Part shown: piece by piece, positions 30,244-41,676 of the stretch
Layout: each line of letters begins with the position of its first letter
How positions within the stretch are numbered: position 1 is the stretch's first letter
Source of the DNA: Aphrocallistes beatrix
Lineage: Eukaryota; Porifera; Hexactinellida; Sceptrulophora; Aphrocallistidae
Reading direction: 5' to 3'
Assembly (NCBI GenBank): GCA_963281255.1
Contig: OY725489.1
Span: 558,001 to 622,000 of the forward strand
DNA: 64,000 nucleotides
The notes under the pieces: generated by a model
Seen by the model: the letters and a program-made list of their open reading frames with translations, nothing else
Databases searched by the model: none
Told to the model about the DNA's origin: nothing
Translations under genes and position numbers: made by a program

Positions 30244-30331
30244 ATTGAGTAACTTCAGGCGCCCGCAGGGAGACTCTGCGGATACAAAGTGTCCGAAAGC
30301 CGCGCAGCGTAAGCAAGTGAAGTGCGCTTAT
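30210..30331 (+). repeat. Insertion with GC-rich hairpin cassette that truncates member A
   Basis: ttttgtttacaatatttata, then gcgcccgcaggg..., then agccgcgcagcgtaagcaag..gcgctta. It matches the reverse of 49205-49345. Hairpin stems are conserved with G-T wobbles (cggatac/gtgtccg). Confidence 0.7.
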
Positions 30332-30453
30332 CCATATGAAACTTGTATTTAAGTATATTTCAATGATCAGTGATTGAATCGCTGAAATCTGAATATGGTA
30401 CACTTAACAACTCGGGATCATTTCGAATTATAGTAATTCATATGGTTTCCCCG

Positions 30454-30895
30454 CAGTGCTCGACAAAATCAAAATTTGGTGTTGGCTATCTTAACCGGTA
30501 AACGGAAATTTCGTCCTCTGGAAATTTCGTCCCCGGAAATTTCGTTCCAGGAAATTTCGTCTCCGAACTTTTGTCTCATTAGAGCCTAAAATAAACAGGC
30601 ACTAATATGTAAGGAACGGAAAGTGAGGCTTTTGGAGTGGAGTATGTTTGAAAAAATGGTGAAAATGAGGCATTTTGATTGAGAAATCAGTAAGTGCGAA
30701 AGGGACATTTCAGGGGACGAAAATTCCAGGGACGAAATTTCTGGGATTCATCTTAACCACCATTTTACTTTTTCTGGTGGCTTTGTTAGCCACCAAACTC
30801 TAAATACGCTATATTAATAGAACAGTACTTCATAAAATTTGGTGGCTTTGTTAGCCACCACGCTCGGGAATTTCCACCAGATTTGTCGAGTACTG
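30454..30895. mobile_element. hAT-like MITE with perfect 8-bp duplication
   Basis: Flanked by tttccccg at 30446-30453 and 30896-30903. Terminal inverted repeats cagtgctcgacaaa and (from right) cagtactcgacaaa. It contains an inner inverted repeat made of gaaatttcgtcc units (30508-30570, and reverse at ~30715-30752) and two copies of ggtggctttgttagccacca, itself a palindrome-like unit. Confidence 0.85.
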
Positions 30896-31260
30896 TTTCC
30901 CCGCCCAAAATTCCTTAAACCGGAAATGAGTTTGCAGAATTCAAAGTTTTTTATTCATCATTAAATTTACCAAATCTAATCATAACAATTCCACATACAG
31001 CTCATAAATTCCAAAGGTTTATCTCGTTTCCAAGGGAAGGTTTAGTTCAAACCCTCCCCCTCAATTCTTCTAGAATTATTCAACAAGAAAATATTTAATC
31101 TTTACTAGTTTCAATCTTGACAAAAATGACAAGAATTTGCATTCGCGGGTGAATTCTAGGAACTAAGATCAAATATTTGAAATACGAGTCCTCTTAACTT
31201 GAAGTATGTTGTATAGGTTAAACTAAATTATACTAGACCGAACTCTTAGCAATCAGAAAG

Positions 31261-31268
31261 TATAAATG
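31261..31268 (+). promoter_or_regulatory. TATA box of the 31310 gene
   Basis: TATAAATG about 49 bp upstream of the ATG, within the duplicated block. Confidence 0.5.
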
Positions 31269-31309
31269 CAGCTTAGATGCCGTTTTAAAACTCATGCCAG
31301 TATTTAGGG

Positions 31310-31963
31310 ATGGCAGACATGAGTTGGGTAGTAGAGAAATACAAAGAAAAATGGGCCGAAGAAATTAATGGTGAAATTGAAGAGTTGAGATCCTTTCGTA
31401 CAATCGCTGCAAACACAAATATTCCTTATTCAACAGAATCACAAATATTTTATGATATGCTTATTTTTGACTCGACAAAGTTAATTTCAAAATTCAACGA
31501 TTTACTAATTTACCTTTCTTCCCCTCTTCCTCACAACTCTAAAGCTCATAGAGACTTGATAAAAAAAGCTACACATGTTGAAGTAAACACACAAACATCA
31601 CCACATTTCGAAATGTTGCATATATATTTCAAGATACAGCAATTACTCAGAGGTTTGAAAGATGTGCATTATTATGCACAGTGTGGAGATATTCTAGGCC
31701 CGTGCCATGATGACGGATATCCTTGCGATCGCTTCTACTATCCACGAATTCGTAGATTAGAAATTTGGTCTAACAAGCTGTTTCAGGCAGTTCTATTTCA
31801 AGCTCCTCTTTCGATTGGACGCGAATTGCGATCTTGCATTAAAGAGAAAATGCCGCGAGAAAAATGCCCTAGTAAGCACAAGATGAAAAAATACATTTTC
31901 AAATCTTGGAAATTTTATATGCGCTCTCATCAGCCTTTTTACAACATGGCTAGCAGCAATTAA
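31310..31963 (+). CDS. Unknown small-gene family, diverged member G (217 aa)
   Basis: The family core is present late in the protein: C-G-D-I-L-G-P-C-H-D-D-G-Y-P-C-D-R-F-Y-Y-P-R-I-R-R-L at ~125-150. Before it lies an extra ~120-residue helical region not seen in other members, with two helix-rich segments (W-A-E-E-I-N-G-E-I-E-E-L near the start, I-S-K-F-N-D-L-L-I-Y-L later). The C-terminus is Lys/Arg-rich (R-E-K-C-P-S-K-H-K-M-K-K) and short; the L-K-E-I and F-x-F-E-L blocks are absent. Function unknown. A TATA box sits upstream and a truncated duplicate at 28792. Confidence 0.55.
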   Translation: MADMSWVVEKYKEKWAEEINGEIEELRSFRTIAANTNIPYSTESQIFYDMLIFDSTKLISKFNDLLIYLSSPLPHNSKAHRDLIKKATHVEVNTQTSPHFEMLHIYFKIQQLLRGLKDVHYYAQCGDILGPCHDDGYPCDRFYYPRIRRLEIWSNKLFQAVLFQAPLSIGRELRSCIKEKMPREKCPSKHKMKKYIFKSWKFYMRSHQPFYNMASSN

Positions 31964-32229
31964 GTGCGGCTTATCGCAGTTCTCAAGTGAGATAATCCTC
32001 TGCTATTTATGCGCTTTTTTTGCAATTCTGTATTTTGCTTGTTGTAATGCTTTGGATGCTAAAAAGAGTATTGCTCACTCATATCAGTGTGAGTTATTAT
32101 GGGACGGGGAGCCATTGAAATGTGCGGGTATTTACTATAAAAAGAACCTACTCCCCAGTTTTAAGTGATTAACAATTCGTCGTGGGTGTTCCTATAGTAA
32201 TTATTCTGGTGGCGTGATTGCTTCTTTAA

Positions 32230-32312
32230 TACAAGCGCGCTTCACTTACTTGCGCTCCGCGGCTTGCGGGCACTGCGTAGCCGCAGAGTTACCCAGTGGG
32301 CGCTTGGGGATA
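32230..32312 (-). repeat. GC-rich hairpin cassette (degenerate)
   Basis: acaagcgcgcttcacttacttgcgc, then ccgcggcttgcgggcac. Alone, without the rest of repeat family R. Surrounding DNA to 33180 is duplicated from 28930 onward. Confidence 0.6.
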
Positions 32313-33189
32313 TTCAACCATTTATATGAAATAGAATCGTGTGAATCGCATTATAAAGGTCTGATATTGATTGTGGTTAGTAATCCCTTAGAAGCTAGCT
32401 AGTATCAAGCTACATTGATAATGTCGTGACACTCGTTTTATGGATTTTAATGCCAAAACAACTGAAAATTGGAATAACTAGCATAAAATGATTCAACATG
32501 ATTACAATATTCTATTCAGTAATCCGAATGTGCAGAATTATCTCTGTATCAAAAAGTGTCGTATAATATTGCAGTAGAGAGCAATGCAAGTAATACAAGG
32601 TAATACATATAAATACGTAGTATTAATGTCACTACAGCTATTCTCATAGGACAATGCAATACATACATATATGTTTAGATATATTTTATTATGAACACTT
32701 ATCACGTCTGGTTATCTATTAATTTAACACAATATTCACATTTATTGTTATTATTCTCTTCCAAATTTTAACTGTCTTTGTTCTGTGATGACTGTGATAA
32801 AATCCCCCATTCGTGATTTGAAATTCTGAGAAATTAAAATTAGTTGAAACACGAGTCCTAAACCTTGACATGTTCAGTATACGTATCACGCAACAGTATT
32901 CATTACGAATAACTTTAATTGATTATCCACTGAAGGATCAGAATATTATTAATACTAGAGAGCTGGACTACACAGCTAATTGCTTGCAACAGGTGTCTTG
33001 TTTTGTTTAGTGGTCTGATTATATGTTGAGATTCCCTCATCACATTGCAAGCTAAACATAACGCTATCCGAATTTGATATTTTGCTTCTAATCAAATCTT
33101 GCTTCTATTTGCTTTGTCCTGCGTAAACCTATTAAATAGCAGTTTTTAATCTAATCCAGTATTCATATTTATTATTAATTAATGAATAA

Positions 33190-33813
33190 ATGAATATGAA
33201 TCAAATTGGATATAAACAAGGTGAAGAGGATAAATATAAATTGATTTTGAGCAAGCTTGTTGCTTTGGAAGAGCAGCGTGTTGATGCTACTGCTGAAACC
33301 ATTCTCGAACCTTGTCACGAGGATGAACCGCCTAGCGTTAAAGTAATTAGTGACCAAATGCGTACTTTGGTGCCTCGAATACTGATTTTTATCCTCAAAC
33401 ATTTTGAGATCCTCAGCATCGCTGCTCAAAATCTCAATCCTCCAATTCGTTTATCCCTCAAAGAAATTGCAGATCCAACCCTTGAACCGGAATTTGACAG
33501 TAACAAGACATCAGAAAATGGCATAAATTTTATATTCGAACTGAAGACATCGAACGGGGAAATCATAGATATACTCTTGAATTCGGATCAAACTCCCGAG
33601 ATAGCTGCTAAGCTATTCGAAATTGCAAAGCTCATCAAAGATATCTGTCCCTTCTATGTTGGGGTTTGTGAATACCGGATAAAGTGCACCGAAAAATTTG
33701 AATCTCGCATCGTACCTTACCAAAGTAAATCCTCAAACAAGAATCCACACAGCGATGTGAAAATGGATTCGGTTGGCTATGTTCGGCTAGAATACAAGGG
33801 AGGAGGTTATTAA
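33190..33813 (+). CDS. Unknown small-gene family, member B (207 aa, full length)
   Basis: Full family layout. Residues 1-40 form a charged helix (E-E-D-K-Y-K-L-I-L-S-K-L). Then A-E-T-I-L-E-P-C-H-E-D-E-P-P, D-Q-M-R-T-L-V-P-R-I-L-I-F-I-L-K-H, L-K-E-I-A-D-P-T-L-E-P-E-F-D, F-I-F-E-L-K-T-S-N-G-E-I-I-D, and the C-terminal block L-I-K-D-I-C-P-F-Y-V-G-V-C-E-Y. The end is a short Lys-rich stretch followed by S-V-G-Y-V-R-L-E-Y. It is close to C (35516), so the duplication is recent. No signal peptide or membrane segment. A second ATG two codons in is equally possible. Confidence 0.6.
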   Translation: MNMNQIGYKQGEEDKYKLILSKLVALEEQRVDATAETILEPCHEDEPPSVKVISDQMRTLVPRILIFILKHFEILSIAAQNLNPPIRLSLKEIADPTLEPEFDSNKTSENGINFIFELKTSNGEIIDILLNSDQTPEIAAKLFEIAKLIKDICPFYVGVCEYRIKCTEKFESRIVPYQSKSSNKNPHSDVKMDSVGYVRLEYKGGGY

Positions 33814-34049
33814 AGAAGTTAAGAATCCGCTATCTGAACCGTTTCTCCTGCATTGCTAAATCCAAACCACGTAACCCACGTTTCTGTATGCATTATTTAC
33901 TTAGTTACGGTATGCACAAGCTCGCTATGATAGAAATAACTGCGCGGCTGGCCGACACCCCCCGCATTGCATTTCGCTTTCTCCCCTTTTTATGAATAGT
34001 TTTTATGAATATGCGTTTTATGTTTGAAATGTGGATTTTTGCTTTAATA

Positions 34050-34337
34050 TTTACAAGCACGCTTCGCTTTCTTGCGCTGCGCGGCTGGTGGACACTTTGT
34101 GTCTGCAGGAGACACCCTTTGGGCACCTGGGCCGCATTGGTTAATTATAAGGCAGATAACATATCTAAATACGTCTGTCCTACTGTTATAATCGATATCA
34201 CATAAAAAATCAACAAATTTGCCAATTTTTAAAATTTTGTTGCGTAATGATGACGTCATAACATAGTGATGAGTCATCATTTTTTGATGATAGTTACATA
34301 ATATGTGAGGTATATTAATATACACATTCTATTAAAA
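34050..34337 (-). repeat. Partial copy of dispersed repeat family R (hairpin end plus inner part)
   Basis: Reads inward from acaagcacgcttcgctttcttg, with the hairpin cassette, to aatgatgactcatc and the catatgatgcaact region, then stops. On the minus strand relative to 43721. The hairpin loop stem gtggacac/gtgtctgc keeps pairing through wobbles. Confidence 0.75.
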
Positions 34338-34978
34338 TACACTCATAATAATATATTGCACTCTGCAGACAGCATATCCCTTCATTAAGATTATTGATTA
34401 ATTAAACAAAGTATTCAAATACCTCTCAGCAACACTTGTAGCACAAATGTTTACCAGCCACACACCGAATGTGAGGCATTTAAAAATGTCGGTTGATAGA
34501 TCGATAAGTGTCTCCAGGGAGCGTTAAATGTGAAATCCATACATCTGAAAATAAGTTTAGAGCTTCCTAGGTCTACTAAGCAGTATACTTGAAATGCACA
34601 TCGTGTAATACTCTATATAAAGTGTCTGGGACGGAATAATCCTCAGAAGTTAATATTAAACTATGTCAATCACATAGAGACACTAATTAATGGAATTTTA
34701 AGATAAAATTTGGATGAATTTGTATAAAATGATTCATCATTATAGTATTATATTCCATCATCATAATGTGCAGAATTATATTTGAGATTGAAAAATAGCT
34801 AAATAATACTGGAAAGAGCTGATACTTATACAAAAGATCTAACTAATACATATTCTGCATACAGAGTTAGAATATCAATCAGTTATTATCATAAGAGAAT
34901 ATCACTACCAGTTATTTTTACTTAGTTATTTATTACTTAATTAATTAATTAACACCTGCTTATACATTAATTTAAATA

Positions 34979-35162
34979 CAGTCGACTCCACTTAATAAGG
35001 TCACTGTTCAATCGGGTCAACCGCTTAATCCGGCCACTTTTGGTAGGACCTGAATAGCTCTCACACATAGAAGTTAATACAAATATTTTCGGTTAATAGG
35101 GTTCTCCGCTTAATCGGGGCAAAATGTCTGACCGATGTGACCCTATTAAGCGGAGTCGACTG
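34979..35162. mobile_element. Pogo/Tigger-like MITE, complete, 184 bp
   Basis: cagtcgactccacttaata ... ttaagcggagtcgactg with TA on both sides. Same family as 28168. Confidence 0.85.
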
Positions 35163-35460
35163 TATTATATTAACATTTATTGGTGATGACTGTGAAAAAA
35201 ATTTGATGTCTGGAAAATTCAAAATCAGTTGAAACACGAGCCCACTGAACCTGACATGTGTTCATACACGCAAACAAGATTGATTACGAATAACTTTAAT
35301 TGATTAGTTGTTTGCAGGTGTTGTTTTGGCTACATGGCGCCTTATCTGTTTGAATTGCTTCGTAACGTTTAATAAACATAATGTTATCGAATTTGATCTG
35401 TGTTCTGTGTAAGGAACGTTTCTAGTCTATTTTGATATATTATTAAGACCCTTCATTAAC

Positions 35461-35469
35461 TATAAATAG
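35461..35469 (+). promoter_or_regulatory. TATA box of member C
   Basis: TATAAATAG, only 31 bp before the first ATG (35492) and 55 bp before the second (35516). This argues for translation from 35516, because transcription should start about 30 bp after the box. Confidence 0.5.
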
Positions 35470-35515
35470 TAGTTTCAAATCACTTATTTTCATGTCTATT
35501 ATTCCTCATCAAAAT

Positions 35516-36292
35516 ATGTACAAAATTAAAAGTGAATATGAAAATAATAAAGAGCAATATAAGAATAAATTGGCCAAGCTTTATAATTTGAGAAAGCAGT
35601 ATGATGATGCTACTGCTGAAGCCATCCTCGGACCTTGTCATGAAGATGAACCGCCTTGCGTTAAAGGAATTAGTGACCAAATGCGTACTTTGGCGTCTCG
35701 AATACTGATTTTTATCCTCAAACATTTTGAGATCCCCAGCATCGCTTCTCCAAATCTCAATCCTCCAATTCGTTTATTCCTCAAAGAAATTGCAGATCCA
35801 ACCCTTGAACCGGAATTTGACAGTAACAAGACATCAGAAAATGGCATAAATTTCATATTCGAACTGAAGACATCGAACGGGAAAATCATAGATAAAATAC
35901 TCTTGAATTCGGATAAAACTCCCGAGATAGCTGCTATGCTATTCAAAATGGGAAAGCTCGTCAAAGTCATCTGTCCCTTCTATGTTGGGGTTTGTGAATA
36001 TCGACTTAAGCATACTGAAGGACCTGAATCTCACACCGTACCTTACTATCCCAAACCTTCGAACAGGAATGCTAATGGCAAAGTGAGAATGAACTCGATT
36101 GGCTATGTTGAGCTAGAATACGAGGGAAAGGTTATATACGATGGAAATACGCGAAAAGAACCTAGAGAGCAGAATAGCATTTCATGTTTCCCCATAAAGG
36201 CATTTGCGTTCAGAAAATCAGCGAAGAAACAACCGAAAAATGGCGTAATGAAACCTCCTTCTCCTTCCCGATCATCTCAGCAAACGAAATAG
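35516..36292 (+). CDS. Unknown small-gene family, member C (258 aa)
   Basis: The frame opens at 35492, but I prefer the ATG at 35516, eight codons later, because of the TATA position and alignment with B. Family blocks are intact: N-terminal charged helix, A-E-A-I-L-G-P-C-H-E-D-E-P-P-C, D-Q-M-R-T-L-A-S-R-I-L-I-F-I-L-K-H, L-K-E-I-A-D-P-T, F-I-F-E-L-K-T-S-N-G-K-I-I-D and V-I-C-P-F-Y-V-G-V-C-E-Y. After the part shared with B it has a further ~50-residue tail, Lys/Arg/Pro/Ser-rich (K-S-A-K-K-Q-P-K-N), probably disordered and possibly nuclear. Function unknown. Confidence 0.6.
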   Translation: MYKIKSEYENNKEQYKNKLAKLYNLRKQYDDATAEAILGPCHEDEPPCVKGISDQMRTLASRILIFILKHFEIPSIASPNLNPPIRLFLKEIADPTLEPEFDSNKTSENGINFIFELKTSNGKIIDKILLNSDKTPEIAAMLFKMGKLVKVICPFYVGVCEYRLKHTEGPESHTVPYYPKPSNRNANGKVRMNSIGYVELEYEGKVIYDGNTRKEPREQNSISCFPIKAFAFRKSAKKQPKNGVMKPPSPSRSSQQTK

Positions 36293-37224
36293 TCCATTTA
36301 TCCCATAAAGTTATGCAATGCAAGATGTTATCTTCCAAGTTTTGCCATACAAATAAGATCGCATACATATTTTGTCCGTTTATAGCGCATGTACTATTCC
36401 CCGTTAAGCTTCTGTAATTAATTTATTTCTCTTCTTGCTTATTTACAATATCATTGTAAATGCTAATATGAGAAAATTAATGTTTTGCATATTTTCATAT
36501 ATTAAATTGGAGGATCTAAATATAGTACTATTGAGGAATAATTTTAGATTAGCTAGCATATAGATAGAGCGAATATTCCGTAGGTCTCCAGTCTCTTTCT
36601 TATAAGCACCATGTATTTCAGGAAGAATAGTTTTGTGATTTTGTTAACAATGGGAATTCTCTTAAGATAATGCACACAGCAACCCTGGATAAGACCTTCA
36701 TTCAATCTAATAAAATATCAGTCGACAGACTGTTAGTGCACTGTCTGTCATTGAGTGACCAGAGAAATGCTAAATTATATTATTATCTTAATATAGTCAG
36801 GAAAAAACTCATATTAGAGCTTTCTAGGCGTGAAATTTGAAATCCACATAGCGAAATACCCCATAGTAACTGTTAAGGGTTCATTTCTATTATACAATAT
36901 GACTAAATATCAAGTCCTACCATTCATATCAATAGTCAACTCTTCTAATAGAACAACACTAAAAAATAACTCCAGCGAAAAGCAAGCGAATTTGTAGAAT
37001 CATTAAGATAATAATATTTCAGAAAATTGATACCATTGAGCGCAGTACAGTTCTTATTTTAAATGGAGAAATTAGTAACTTTGTAAGATGCGTTTAAAAA
37101 GCTCGAGTTTGTGATGTACGAGTTTGATAGTCCATAGCATTCTATATACTAAGGCAATGTTGCGCTCTATAATTGTTGAACCATGGATATAATAGTTAGG
37201 AAATCTCAAACAAATGAAACTAAA
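36293..37224. other. Intergenic, no gene seen
   Basis: AT-rich DNA downstream of member C. No repeat family recognised with confidence and no convincing ORF. Confidence 0.5.
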
Positions 37225-38099
37225 GGGGCGCATGCATTAGTTCTACTCCGGGGACGCAGCATTGTCCGAATTTCTAAGTTGTCACTTGTCCGAATCGTAA
37301 TTTTAGTTTTTTTTTGAATGAATGGGAGATTGAAAGTCAACATTTTGAAAATGATATACATGTATATCATTTAGTGTGAAAGGGGGCTTTTCAAGTTCGA
37401 AATATTGTCCAATTGAGTGTAAAATTGGCATTTTAATTTCAAATGACAATATTCCAAGAATCGATTCGGACAAGTGACAATATTCCAAATTACGATTCGG
37501 ACAAGTGACAATATTCCAAATTCTGATTCAGACAAATCACAACTTAAAAATTCGGACAAATGTATGCACCCCTCTACTCCATATGTACACATTAGTTCTA
37601 CTCTGAATGTAGCCGTCAGTTCTACCTTTTCAATGTGTAGGCATTAGTTCTATTGCCAAAATTGGCGTTGGTTCTACTTTTTGAATACGTAGAGTCGTAG
37701 ACGCTAGTTCTACTCTAAAATTCCGTTCTAAAGTGGCTCTTTCACTGTATATAGGCTAGTATTCTCAAATCAAAATGCTACTTTTCGCTTTCTCCTTCAC
37801 ATACCTCACCAAAATGCTGCACATTTCACATTATTTCAATTGATTCCTTCCACAACAGGTACCATTTATCCCTGGTTATTCACTGTCACTTCTCTAAAAT
37901 GCCACTTAACCACCTCTCCATTCAGAAATGCCTCTTCTATAGTCTTTGGCTAATATTCTCAACTCAAAATGCTGCTCCTCGCTTTCTTCTAACAGATATC
38001 TCATCCTAAATGCTGGACAATGGTGGGAATAGAACTAACGCCTACAAATGAAAATTAGAACTAATGACTACAGCCGTAGTAGAACTAATGACGCGTTCC
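37225..38099. mobile_element. Outer inverted-repeat element carrying a nested hAT-like insertion
   Basis: Ends ggggcgcatgcattagttctac and, from the right, gggaacgcgtcattagttctac. Several internal copies of the attagttctac motif lie at both ends (37586-37690; reversed at 38018-38090). No ORF. Target duplication not identified. Confidence 0.55.
37250..37572. mobile_element. hAT-like MITE with perfect 8-bp duplication, nested
   Basis: Flanked by tctactcc at 37242-37249 and 37573-37580. Ends ggggacgcagcattgtccg and (from right) ggggtgcatacatttgtccg. The right arm has three ~35-bp direct repeats (gattcggacaagtgacaatattcca, 37445-37545). Confidence 0.8.
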
Positions 38100-38604
38100 C
38101 GAAACAAAAAATGTTTCATAGGCATGAGATAGGCCTTAGAAATTTATTATCAGCACCATTGGTAAAAAAATTATTTCCCTCAGCTCTGATCCTTTCACCA
38201 ACACCGCCTATACGTAATTCTCTACACCAAACAGCCTCTAGATTATGTCAATATACTGTTCGAAGTAAATATTTTTCAGGCAGCTACTATCTATATAATT
38301 TGTGTTTGTTTTTCAGACGTCTGGAACAACTGGCAAAGTTTAAAAATATTATTCGGATGTACAGGGAGTATTCTTATACGCTGACGTCTTGAGCGATAAT
38401 ATTTCAACATTTTCACCCAAAAAATGGCACATTTATATTTGACCAATCACCGTGGAGAATTCTTAGCATTGAATACGATACGTTCTATGAAGAGTATAAA
38501 AATGATTGACTCATGGCGGCCAATCAATTATCTGACTCTTCCGTCATTTATAAATCTTAGGAATAGGATTAGTTTGAACTTAACGTAGTGGTGTGGGGCA
38601 CTAT

Positions 38605-38764
38605 AGTAGAGCCTCGTTCGACGAACACGGACACGGATAATACGAATAGATATTTATCCCCTACTGAGGTAGATACATGCAAATCATTTCGGTTAATACG
38701 AATTCCGGATAATACGAACAAATTTCGACCGTCCCCTGATGTTCGTATTAATGAGGTTCTATTG
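38605..38764. mobile_element. Pogo-like MITE (AGAACCTC-type ends), 160 bp
   Basis: agtagagcctcgttcgacgaac ... gttcgtattaatgaggttctattg, TA-flanked. Inner ataatacgaa pairs. Related in end sequence to 26094 and to the tacagtagaacctctgag fragments at 42659, 43058 and 55581. Confidence 0.65.
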
Positions 38765-39570
38765 TATTTCACAACTACATACTTGTTTCTACTTATCTGA
38801 ATTAGCTAGTATTATGTTGCAGGTTGGGTTGAATAATACCATGATTATTTCATAGAGTACATAGTATAACACAGTTGAAGATGATTAAGAAGTATAGTTA
38901 AAAACCATCTCGAATTGTTGGTGGTCAGCTTTCTACATCAACCAAATGTTGTTTTTTTTCCAGGAAATAAAAATCATTTACAATAAAATAGTCCAATTTA
39001 ACCATATGTATACTTATAAATACAACAGACATATAAATACAAGATATTTTACTTAGCTATTTATTTCTTGATTTAAATGTTTGGTTATACCATTTTTCCA
39101 ACTTCACTGGATATTTATATAATTTCCTTACCAATTTCTGGTTTCTCAATCAATTCAAGCATATTTGAGTTTTCTCTTATATTTTTTTATTATTAACGGT
39201 TTTCGAATATCAAGAACATATGATCCATTCTGATAGTTGATTACCCTCCACATCTCGTGGATACAGTGAGATTTCCTTTCGATGCTTTACATGCACTCAA
39301 ATGTATAGTTCACTGTGCGTTCTTTCACAGAGACGAGGACTCTTATTGCACCAATATAGTAGGTATTTGTGATAACTTCTACCTTATGAATTGACAATAT
39401 AATGATGCGTAATATATTTTTTGAAATTATACATCTAAAATTCTTTTCTCCCAAGGAGAGCAGTTTCTACTATTGTCTGCTTGCAATGGTAGATATAGAA
39501 TTAACCCCAGGATATATATATATATATACATACATATATATAGACACTAATTTCCTTTAAAGTTTTCTTT
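38765..39570. other. Upstream region of member D
   Basis: AT-rich with no repeat or gene recognised. A (TA)n run with TATATATA boxes lies at 39511-39541, 30-60 bp before the ATG, and may serve as the promoter. Confidence 0.4.
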
Positions 39571-40479
39571 TTGCCTGATATAATGGGAATTTTTCAAGAA
39601 AAGGACGAAATTATTTATCAATTAAACAAGTTACTGGATCAAATTCGTGATTTAAATTTTTTACATCACACTGCCATATGTGAAGATATATTAGACTCTT
39701 GTCTCACTGCTGAACTTCCTTGCGATGTAATATACGTTCCACGGATCCGTAGTTTGGCATCGAAAGCTTTGAAATTACTCTTCAAACTAGAATTATTCGA
39801 GATACGCGTATCAGCAGTTAATGATAATTTGCCTAAAGATTATATAGTCCAAATGTACTTGAAAGAAATAGAATTGATGCAAAACGAAGACATGGAGAAC
39901 TCAGATAGCTTTCGTTTCCGTTTTGAACTTAAACAGGTATTGAAAGGACATCCCAAGCAATCACTTCGGACCTTTAGTTGTGACATCAATGAATTCCAGG
40001 TTCCTAAAAATGTCAAAATGTTTGAGTTTGTCAAACTAGTCCATAATTACTGTCCATTCTTGGGCGATATTATTGAAACTAAGAGAGACAACTCACAGAA
40101 CGCAAATTCTCAAACTAATGAGAAAAGTATATCGATTGTCCCTGACAGACAGGAATCAAATGAAAAAATAAAAAGCGACCCAGAAACGAATCCTAACACA
40201 GACCTAATGATCCAACATTTCCCTCTGCATTCTAATCGGACGAATGATGAACTAAACTTGTCGAAAAGTGAAATTATTTTCTACAATTGTGATTCTGTTA
40301 TTAACAACACTACGATTCAGAATATCCCCAACAATTCATTACTACCCCACAAACGGCGTAAACGGCGTAGAAAAAGTTTGCATCCTCAAAGTAGCAGAAG
40401 AATAAAGAGAACAGACTACCCTTCGAGTATCAGTTGCTTTATATTTAACTTTATATTTAACTTCTTTGGCAATCAATAA
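39571..40479 (+). CDS. Unknown small-gene family, member D with basic tail (302 aa)
   Basis: Residues 10-35 are a charged helix (L-N-K-L-L-D-Q-I-R-D-L). The core reads C-E-D-I-L-D-S-C-L-T-A-E-L-P-C-D, then P-R-I-R-S-L-A-S-K-A-L-K-L-L-F-K-L. It is followed by Y-L-K-E-I, F-R-F-E-L, and N-Y-C-P-F as in the other members. The C-terminal ~130 residues are unique, low-complexity and Asn/Ser-rich, then strongly basic (R-R-K-R-R-R-K-S near residue 265) and a hydrophobic-aromatic end (C-F-I-F-N-F-I-F-N-F-F). The basic cluster is a probable nuclear or nucleic-acid-binding signal. Function unknown. Single exon. Confidence 0.6.
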   Translation: MPDIMGIFQEKDEIIYQLNKLLDQIRDLNFLHHTAICEDILDSCLTAELPCDVIYVPRIRSLASKALKLLFKLELFEIRVSAVNDNLPKDYIVQMYLKEIELMQNEDMENSDSFRFRFELKQVLKGHPKQSLRTFSCDINEFQVPKNVKMFEFVKLVHNYCPFLGDIIETKRDNSQNANSQTNEKSISIVPDRQESNEKIKSDPETNPNTDLMIQHFPLHSNRTNDELNLSKSEIIFYNCDSVINNTTIQNIPNNSLLPHKRRKRRRKSLHPQSSRRIKRTDYPSSISCFIFNFIFNFFGNQ

Positions 40480-41676
40480 ATGTTCATAATGAATTTATAA
40501 CCTTTTTGTGAAGATACAACACAAAGAAATACACGATTATTTGAACCCTGGCGCCCTAGTTAAGTTTTTGTCTGATTTAAAAAAATATTTTCGGAAGTCT
40601 CAATCAGCCTAGATTAACAAATGGACTTTATCAATTCGTCCGTTTTGCATTTGAACACACAAATATACCTCTTCTCTTGTACAGCAGAATCTGTATACTT
40701 CATACAGTAAGGTTTTTCGAGAAATACAATTGACTTTATTAATTGAAACAAACATCCAGGACGGAATAGCTCCCATACATAGAAGCTATACTGTAAGTTC
40801 AATCGAGTAAGAATAGTATAGGAGTAGAAACTATGACTGTATCACCAATTTAAAGTACTGTTCATATACTGAATTGCCACTAATAGTATATCGTGGTAGA
40901 AATAATTTGGCAAGATTGCATGTACTTGTAGATACAGAATATGCAGAGGATAAATTCCAATTCTATTCTAAAAAAATTGAAAAAATGCAAAAATAGTTAC
41001 TTTTGGACAGGAATGAGGTTGAAATTTGTTTTGTACCAAAGAAGTACGAACACGGATTAGAAGTATTCCCTGCATACACATACATACAAATAATTCTGGG
41101 CAGTACGACTTTCTGATGGTGGTAGAAAATGAAGGATTTTAGACATACCTCTACGCAGTAATTACTTAGAAAATACAACAAAAGTTTATTCAAGTATAAA
41201 AACAAGCAAAAAATAAAAAAATTTTTTGGGAAGTTTTTTTCTGTGTGTGGTTGCATTTTTCGATCGATCTACTTCATTGTATTGTCTAATATTAACTACT
41301 TTACTTCACATGACTTTGTCAATTATTCACAAATGCATCTACCGCAGCTAGTCTTACTGTTGCTCAATAGTTTTCTACCTTCTACCTACAACACACATGT
41401 CTCAATATTTCTACCTTTGCAAACAAGTGCCTGTTCAAGTTTCACAAACACTTGGATTACACTTATTAAAATGTCTCTATAATCTAAAATATGATTGATC
41501 CTCAGGGATAGACAGTTTTTGTAATCCTAAAAATTGCTTCATTTACTGTCTACCAATCCTTACTGTCTACCAATCCCCTTCAAATAATCGAGACTATTGA
41601 TCCTATTTCGCTTCTAATCACGAAGACAGAAATGTTCCCATTTCGCCTACTCCCAATTTGCTTATTCGCTTTTACC
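40480..41676. other. Intergenic, repeat relics
   Basis: Degraded pogo-like fragment around 40735-40795 (gaatagctcccatacatagaag ... atactgta). No gene. Several tggtagaaat-type fragments match relics elsewhere in the region. Confidence 0.4.

Noticed and set aside
32214-32402. Short frames within hairpin cassettes and family R (for example A-I-A-K-R-L-x-H-A-K-N-Q)
   Set aside because: They recur because the repeat recurs, and frames break in most copies.
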